Assembly (NCBI RefSeq): GCF_032854445.1
Contig: NC_088299.1
Coordinates: 3,201,001-3,265,000, forward strand
Direction of reading: 5' to 3'
Length of the DNA: 64,000 nt
Source of the DNA: Liolophura sinensis
Lineage: Eukaryota; Mollusca; Polyplacophora; Chitonida; Chitonidae
Positions 57,421-64,000 of this stretch are shown here, piece after piece. Numbering within the stretch: the first letter of the stretch is position 1; the number at the start of each line of letters is the position of its first letter. The position numbers were made by a program, and so were the translations under genes. The notes below the pieces were generated by a model, which was given only the letters and a program-made list of their open reading frames with translations, was not told where the DNA came from and did not search any database.

Positions 57421-60400
57421 AAGTTTGTCTTACAAAAGATTCACTGATGAAAACATCAATATATAAAAGGACTCAAACAGTTTCCCATTATGTATTCAGT
57501 TAGGCGTCCCTTAAGCTATATTCTTCCGCCAATTGTAAATTTTCATATAGATAAAGACGATAGAAAAAGTGCAGAATATTTCTCACAGTCTGTCTATCAG
57601 CATGAAGTCCAAAGGAAGTAACATCTGCAAGAAGGTTTAATGTTGGTCATCATAACGCCTACATAATCCGTCCACATACATAATAATAGACGTCTGATGG
57701 ATGTGCAGAGAAGGCAATGGCAGACATACACTGTGATACCGTTCAACTTATAGCCTTATATTGAGTTTTCTAACTGAGGCTATAATACTGCAACATGCGG
57801 TTGTGTTTTGAACTAACAGAACAATTGCATTTGTACCATATAACATAATAATGTGTAAAACAGCATAATCTATTACAAAACATATAGCAAAACAGAATGC
57901 CGTTTTTGAAGCGTAATACTGTTACTTTTATTTCTTTCAGGCCCAATCAAATAAATAAATAAACAAATAAATCATTTTCAGACTCCAACTCTTAGCCACA
58001 ATACAATAGTAAATTATGGCAATATAAACGGACGGTCTTAGTGCATGCTATGATGGCTTTGTATACCGGTGCTATAGCTTCACATGTATATACCACATAT
58101 TATAATTTATATCATATCACAGGCCTTGTGTGAAGTTCAAAGATATAAAGGATTCCCCATGATATGCGATAAGGTGCTAACTGCATGTTATGGACTATAG
58201 CATACGATAAATAGGAATTCAGTGCCTGGTTGGAAATACCTGGGTCAATAACCCAGTTCTAGTTTTACTTCTTATAGACGGGAGAAGAGTTACTGGTAAA
58301 TGGTTAATGAGGGATGTACAAAAGACTAATGGACATTACGATGTGTTTATGAGTGGACACTGGCTATACGACACAGCGACCGACAATGGGGTAGATGCAG
58401 TAGTCATGCGGGTGTTTTCAATCAACTCATCTAAATCATTCAATTACCAGACTATTCCTTCTTCGCCTCACAACCATTACAAGGAGCCTAGCCGTTTAAC
58501 TGCAGTCCATTTAAAATGTAAATTAAGTTGTAAAAGCAAGCTACTTGATCTATTGCGCATTTTACACAGTCGTCTGTCATAGGCCTGTGTATATTTCATA
58601 TGCCAATGGCAGGACCTTTTATTTCGCCTTATACACCCTCTAAAATTAAAACCAAATGTTTGGTGTAATTTTTCGCGTTAGAGTTTGTTTTCGCCTTTAG
58701 TTTGCTTATAGTGAACACATCTTCTTTAAATTTTCCAAAGTTTTATTAACTTACTTTGCACTGCTTTACTCGGTGTCTTTTGCCTTGCCCAGCTTAATTC
58801 TTAGTATTTTATTAGATATCCATATATCCATCCAAAACGTTTGACCTATTGCTAGAATTTATTTCAAACCAATTTGCAATACATGTTTCTATTTTTTCCT
58901 TATTGTCTAAATTATATGCACAACAATAAAGCATTTGTATGGTAGGGAATGTGTACATTGCATTTATATATTTGTGCATACACACTGACGAATATTTGTG
59001 CGAATGAAGGCAAGGACTTTGTTAATTTAATCGGCCAAAAATGAAAACGTGAATAAATTAATATATGATTCCTTGTTAATTATACACCACCCAATCCAGT
59101 TTAGGGTTATCATGTGACCGTACATGGAAGTATGTTGTGTTCATACACATTATCCATGCAGAATCAGGACTAACGCAGTTTGTGAAATGTATAGACTATA
59201 GGTTCTCTTATGTCCAAATAAAGCCGCAGGCAAGTGTGGTTAACTTTTCAGTAATTTACTGTCGCGCATGGCTGTTCAATGGGTAAGCTGTTTCTGTCAA
59301 TTCTCAATTGTTCTTTTACGTTAGTTGCCATTTTAAGACCAGTTAACTCGCCATTGTTGTCCAGAATTGCTCCTGACCATGTATGTGATTACGTCATCCT
59401 CGTGCGAGTGACGTACAGATGCGTGCATACGAAAGGAGTGTAATGTAGTATAATGACTTAAGATAAGAGGTGTCTTAGAGACGTTGTGCTGAGTGGCGAT
59501 GAGCGCAAGATATAGTGATAATACAAGAGGTATCACGTCCTGTGTAACTGATTGATTGACTGACTGTCGCCTATCACTACACACTCAAGAACACTTTTAC
59601 GATGGTGATTAGTTTTGATGATGGGTGGAAGAAACCAGAGCGTCAGAGGTAAACCACCGACCTTTGGCAAGGTACTGGTCTACTTTCACATGCTTGCATA
59701 TTAAAGGACCGCGCAAACGGCAAACGAACGCCGTCGACTGCTTATCATCACGAACTCGGTTGCAAACATTCGTGCAGAAAAGAGGAATCCACAAAACTCC
59801 ATGTCGATTAGCCTAGGCCGGACATCCGAGAGGTTCATTCAGATTAGTTCATTCAGAGACTGATTAACAGGTATATATGACTAACATGCGATTCGGGCGG
59901 TTAAGTATCTGGCCCAGAGGGTCGTGGGTTGAAACCAGATGGTGAGTTTGAACATCGAGCTCTTCTCAGCTCTGAGTCAGTGCTACATGTATATAACTAG
60001 AAAGTATAATCGCAAATAACGAAAATGCTGATAGGCGTAAACTAATAAACTCATTTTATCGTAGGTAAAAACATGAACCCAAAAGTAGGCTTGTTTTTAT
60101 TAGTATTTAATACCATAAAGTGAAGAATTTTTCATCAATATGATGATTTTTTTAGTTTCATTTGGTAAATGAAATCGGAGTGTTCCGACCTTTGGCACAT
60201 TACTGACTGCATTTTATCACATGTGACGTACAAATACACCGTATGTTCACCAAATTTGCTTAAAGACAAGTGCTCTTCAGCGAAAGTTAGACTGCTTAGG
60301 GATACAGTTGTTCATGTAAGTATATTTCTTATAATAAGAATTCTCGTGTAGATGAATATTCTCAGGTAAATCTAATTAACTGTATCCACAAGGGCCAGAT

Positions 60401-61299
60401 AAGAGATTCCATTCATGAGAACACGGAACCATATGGTTGGTGAGAATTAACGATGACTGGGCGTGCTGGAGGAGTCGGGAGGTAGTGTTGTTAGGAGAGG
60501 CGTGTACCGTTGGGAGGCACGACATCCCTGGGTGAGGGGCTAATCCGCCAGGGTACAGGAATTGTCAGGGCTGGGGACGGCTCTACTAATGAGGCAGTCC
60601 CTATCTAACAGTGCTGTTACAACTACGGTGTACATGGGATACAGGTTATCATACAGAGGTGCACGTAAGTAATGCCTTGTTTGGGCACACGGTGACAGGG
60701 TAAGGGGCGTCATACAGCAATGTTGTCGTCCGGACAAATAATCTATGTGACACACGTCCTCGCACGCTTCATCCCGTGGACATTCCACAGGGCTAGTCCG
60801 GCAAACCTCCGGGTCCCTCCCACAGCGTTGTCAGGGGTATAGAGACACATAGATTCTGTGTGGACACGTAATACACTCTACAATAGTATGATCCCGTTGT
60901 CGTTTACCGACACACGTGGCGGTGTTTTAATGTCATCCATTAAGTAAACCTTTCTTTTCCTTTGATGTCTGTGCATCTTTATTAGTGTGTAGATAATCGG
61001 TCTGGCTGGGTGGGCTTAAGAAATAGCGCTTGAAGGGCTGTGGAAAACGATTGCGGGAGCAGGGACATGTAGTCTCCGCACCAATTGGCAAAAGGGGGAA
61101 AAAGCCTGTCAGATAAGTTTTCCTTAAAATCTTGATTAATTTATGGATTAATACGTGCATGTAGACATGCTGTGAATAAGCTTTTCCCACTACCTAAATA
61201 CATGCAAAAATAAGACAGCGGCACAAACCTTTTATCATAAGAAATTTAGTGTACATATCTGAGATGTCATAGTATATCCTGTGTGATTAGTGGAACCAG
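57421..61299. other. Intergenic interval upstream of Hes
   Basis: No convincing gene. The richest segment is about 60470-60840, which has higher GC and a minus-strand open frame (60540-60830) with clustered Cys. Elsewhere only short, low-complexity frames are present. Confidence 0.45.
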
Positions 61300-61680
61300 A
61301 TCTAGGCCCAGCTCAGTGAGAAATGCTGGACTCGTTACAAACATGCGCGAGGGGGGCGGGGGTTCAATTCCGGCTTTAGTCAATAGAAGATGCACCCGCT
61401 CTCAATGGTGTGGCCTTGACTGACAATACACGATCGATAACGCTTGTGTGACCGTTTGCATTGCCAAAACCTTAGTTGGAGATCACTTTGTCTTCCCGAT
61501 TATATGGTGTCCAAATTTATGCTCCACACGTAGGAAAGTCGATCTGTAACTTCCAAAAGGTTGGTGGTTTACATGCGCCCGCGTGGCACTTTGGTTTCCT
61601 CCACACATAAAACTGGCCGACATCGTACACCTGAAAAAAATCTCGAGTACGGCATTAAAACACCAACAAAATATATCTTG
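61300..61680 (+). mobile_element. Old SINE with a different tRNA-like head
   Basis: A head with CCCAGCTCAGTGAGAAATGC and a B box GGGGGTTCAATTCCGGC, a body unlike the main family, and a 3' module GGTTTCCTCCACACATAAAA, CTGGCCGACATCGTACACCT, TCTCGAGTACGGCATTAAAA then CACC. It shares only the 3' module with the main family. Confidence 0.55.
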
Positions 61681-62109
61681 GATTTAGACTTTATTGTTTT
61701 AAGACTTCAAATTGTTTTACATGTAAACTACATGTACATTGTTTTAAGCGATAAAGTGAGCATATATTTACTGTTGGTTTACACCTAACAGTCTTATCGT
61801 TATTTTGTGATGTGACTTTCTCCTATTTGTGTAAGAAACATTTAGAAATTAGTTACTTTCGTCCTGTACAGGAAATGCGAATATGTATATGAACATATCA
61901 CCTTAATCCATGGCCTACAGGCTATTCATAAGGCCTATGAAGTCAATTCACTTTATTCAATTAACGGATAAAAAGAGACACAATTATATATCCATGTACC
62001 ACCCCAAGGATGCATATTTATTCACACTTATAAGTAATTATAATGGTCAAATTAAATTATATTATTAAATTATTATTTACCCAATACATAAGACTACGAA
62101 GTATGAATT

Positions 62110-62149
62110 ACACACACACACATATATATGTGTGTGTGTGTGTGTGTGT
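62110..62149. repeat. CA/TA/TG simple repeat
   Basis: (CA)n then TATATATA then (TG)n, a self-complementary dinucleotide tract. Confidence 0.9.
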
Positions 62150-62261
62150 AGGCACATCAAGCCAAAGTGTCTTTGTTTAACAATACCACTTGTTTAATAG
62201 CGAAATGGATAATAATACAGACACACGAACTGTTTTAATGGTAACCTGTGTACACACTCGG

Positions 62262-62526
62262 GGGCCTCCGTGGCTCAGTTGGTTTGCGCGCTAGCGCAGT
62301 GTAATGACTCTGGAGTCTCTCACCAATGCGGTCGCTGTGAGTTCAAGTCTAGCTCAAGCTGGCTTCCTCTCCGGCCGTACGTGGGAAGGTCTGACACCAA
62401 CCTGCGGACGGTCGTGGTTTTTCCCCGGGCTGTGCCCGGTTTCCACCCAACATAATGCTGGCCGCTGTCGTATAAGTGAAATATTCTTGAGTACGGCGTA
62501 AAACACCAATCAAATAAATAAATAAA
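62262..62526 (+). mobile_element. Full-length main-family SINE, 11-bp TSD
   Basis: Complete head, body, 3' module and (AAAT)n tail, flanked by TACACACTCGG at 62251-62261 and 62527-62537. One of the best-preserved copies in the window. Confidence 0.93.
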
Positions 62527-62834
62527 TACACACTCGGTGATATCTATTGATGACGTGTGCAGAAATGCTTGGACCAGGGCCCATCTGTTCAAAACTGTCT
62601 TAAGACTTCATACCATATTTAACTTTAAGCCAAGTCTTCACTTTTGGACCCTGTCCTAAAATAACTGTGTAAGAGTATATTAAATATGAACTTAACCTTG
62701 TGCTGTTCCATGCTTGGTTTTGTTTAAATCGTAAATATACATAATCTGACTTAATACCGGTATTAGCTAATACACTTTTGAACAACCGGGGACAGATCTT
62801 TAATTCCATGGCAGTCAAAGCGTTGACTAGATGT

Positions 62835-63120
62835 TATGTCATGGATGGGCCCATGAGATCACGTGTTCGAATCCAGCTATCGCTAATACGTCTGCGGCTT
62901 TAAGTGACGAGGCTTGTGAGCTACAAGACAAAAAATGGTGGATGGTTTACTTCGGTAACACCAGTTTTTTCCGTATGTAAATCTGACCGTGGGAAGATCT
63001 TTCAGCAACCTGCGAATGGTTGTGGGTCTCCCCCGGGCTCCACCCAGTTCCTCCCACCATAATGCTGGCCGCCGTCGTATAAGTGAAATATTTTTGACTA
63101 GGGCACAAAACACAATTCAC
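62835..63120 (+). mobile_element. SINE with a third head type
   Basis: A B-box-like GTGTTCGAATCCAGC near 62860-62876, a diverged body, then the shared part from ACCGTGGGAAGATCTTTCAG through TAATGCTGGCCGCCGTCGTA to an AT tail. Confidence 0.5.
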
Positions 63121-63588
63121 ATATATATATAACTAAGCAACCCCCAGTTCAAGTATCTCTTAATTTATAATCTCATGTACAATATAGTAGGGTGAGCATC
63201 AGTTGTTTCAACACAGATCTTAACATGGATTTGAGCACCGAAACAACAGACTAATCTTCCAGCTAACAGTGTGGTATTCAATCTAATATATCGCGCATCA
63301 CTTATGTTCCTTTCGTGATATTCTTAAAATCACTGCGTCCTTCTAGGTACGTGTATATGACAAGAACCTCTTGATGATAATCCCAATAATGCCAATAATA
63401 TAGTGGCGACCCCACCGTGATATGACAGGAATATGGAAGTTTAACCGAAAATGGCAGGCGTGGAAATACCACTGTAAGGAGTATGGAAGTTTGGCCGAAA
63501 AATGCAGTTGCGGAACAAAATCAGTGAGGAGTATGTAAGTGGTGGCCGAATATTGCGGTCATGGAAACATCCAATACGACCAGAAACG

Positions 63589-63632
63589 ATTTATTTATTT
63601 ATTTGATTGATTGATGTTTACGCCATACTCAA
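63589..63632 (-). mobile_element. SINE tail fragment
   Basis: ATTTATTTATTTGATTGATT then GATGTTTACGCCATACTCAA, the 3' end of a minus-oriented main-family SINE. The rest of 63121-64000 shows only repeated CGGAAATTTGGCCGAAAATT-type short motifs and no gene. Confidence 0.6.
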
Positions 63633-64000
63633 GGAGTACGGAAATTTGGCCGAAAATTGCAGTTGCTGAAAGTTTAAGACGTGGGAGTGAACCTCTTCAC
63701 AATAATGCCAATAATGCCGATAATGTGGTGGCGACCCCACCGTGACTTGCCGTGCAGTCTTTGAAACCTGGGACATGTGCAAAAAATGCGTAAAGTTCAC
63801 AATACGCTATACATTTCACTTGTATAGCAACCTTTACGTTACGAGCAAAAGAAGCCCGAGGTCCGGGGGAAAACCACCTTAAAGTGATTCGGACCAAGGA
63901 GGTCCAGACCGCCTAGCTCAAATATATAACCTGCATACTGGTATAAATGGCAAGATGGTTTTCTCTGGTTTTTATCTCATTTATGTAAGTTTATTTAGAC

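Overview
The window is eukaryotic: AT-rich DNA, spliced genes with GT-AG introns, and tRNA-headed SINEs ending in an ATTT-type tail. Those SINEs carry the GGTTTCC...CGTATAAGTGAAATATTCTTGAGTACGGCGTAAAACACC module typical of lophotrochozoan (mollusc-like) genomes. With the gene content, this suggests a mollusc or close lophotrochozoan relative. The species cannot be named from the sequence.

Positions 1-47,525 hold a tandem array, all on the + strand, of gustatory-receptor-like (GRL) genes. These are seven-transmembrane relatives of insect GR/OR chemoreceptor channels. Every complete copy has the same four-exon plan with phase-0 introns: a long exon 1 (about 1,050 bp, most of the receptor), a 69-bp exon 2, a 90-bp exon 3 and a last exon carrying the diagnostic TYFIVLIQF segment of TM7. 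There are two subfamilies. Type A is G1 (3' end only, 48-535), G2 (2308-7671) and G3 (9448-14913). Type B is G4 (pseudogene, 16375-18375), G5 (intact, 19528-22616), G6 (pseudogene, 24231-26850), G7 (pseudogene, 33354-35841), G8 (intact, 37575-40683), G9 (pseudogene, 42299-44860) and G10 (relic, 47250-47525). Four copies look intact (G2, G3, G5, G8). Also present are three truncated exon-1 stubs (1373, 8509, 30584) and a lone exon-4 relic (29783).

The array evolves by repeated duplication and exchange. G1/G2 and G2/G3 lie in a near-identical tandem duplication of about 7.1 kb. Dead copies share inactivating mutations, G7 is a type A/type B mosaic, and G3 has type A exons with a type B 3' flank. 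The spacers between type B genes carry a 37-bp-unit minisatellite in the same relative place, and a conserved block lies about 270-350 bp upstream of each exon 1.

Mobile DNA is dense: full-length SINEs with target-site duplications (two of them within G6), a second SINE-like family, TTAA-flanked foldback MITEs with a matching empty site in the neighbouring duplicate, and a minus-strand gag-protease fragment of an LTR retrotransposon (31,010-33,352) with a SINE nested in it.

Positions 47.5-54.7 kb are mostly gene-poor, with decayed repeats. Positions 54,735-57,023 (minus strand) hold a three-exon hairy/Hes-type bHLH-Orange repressor ending in WRPW, with candidate CSL and Hairy sites upstream. 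Positions 57.4-64 kb are intergenic, with SINEs, simple repeats and one weak cysteine-rich open frame.
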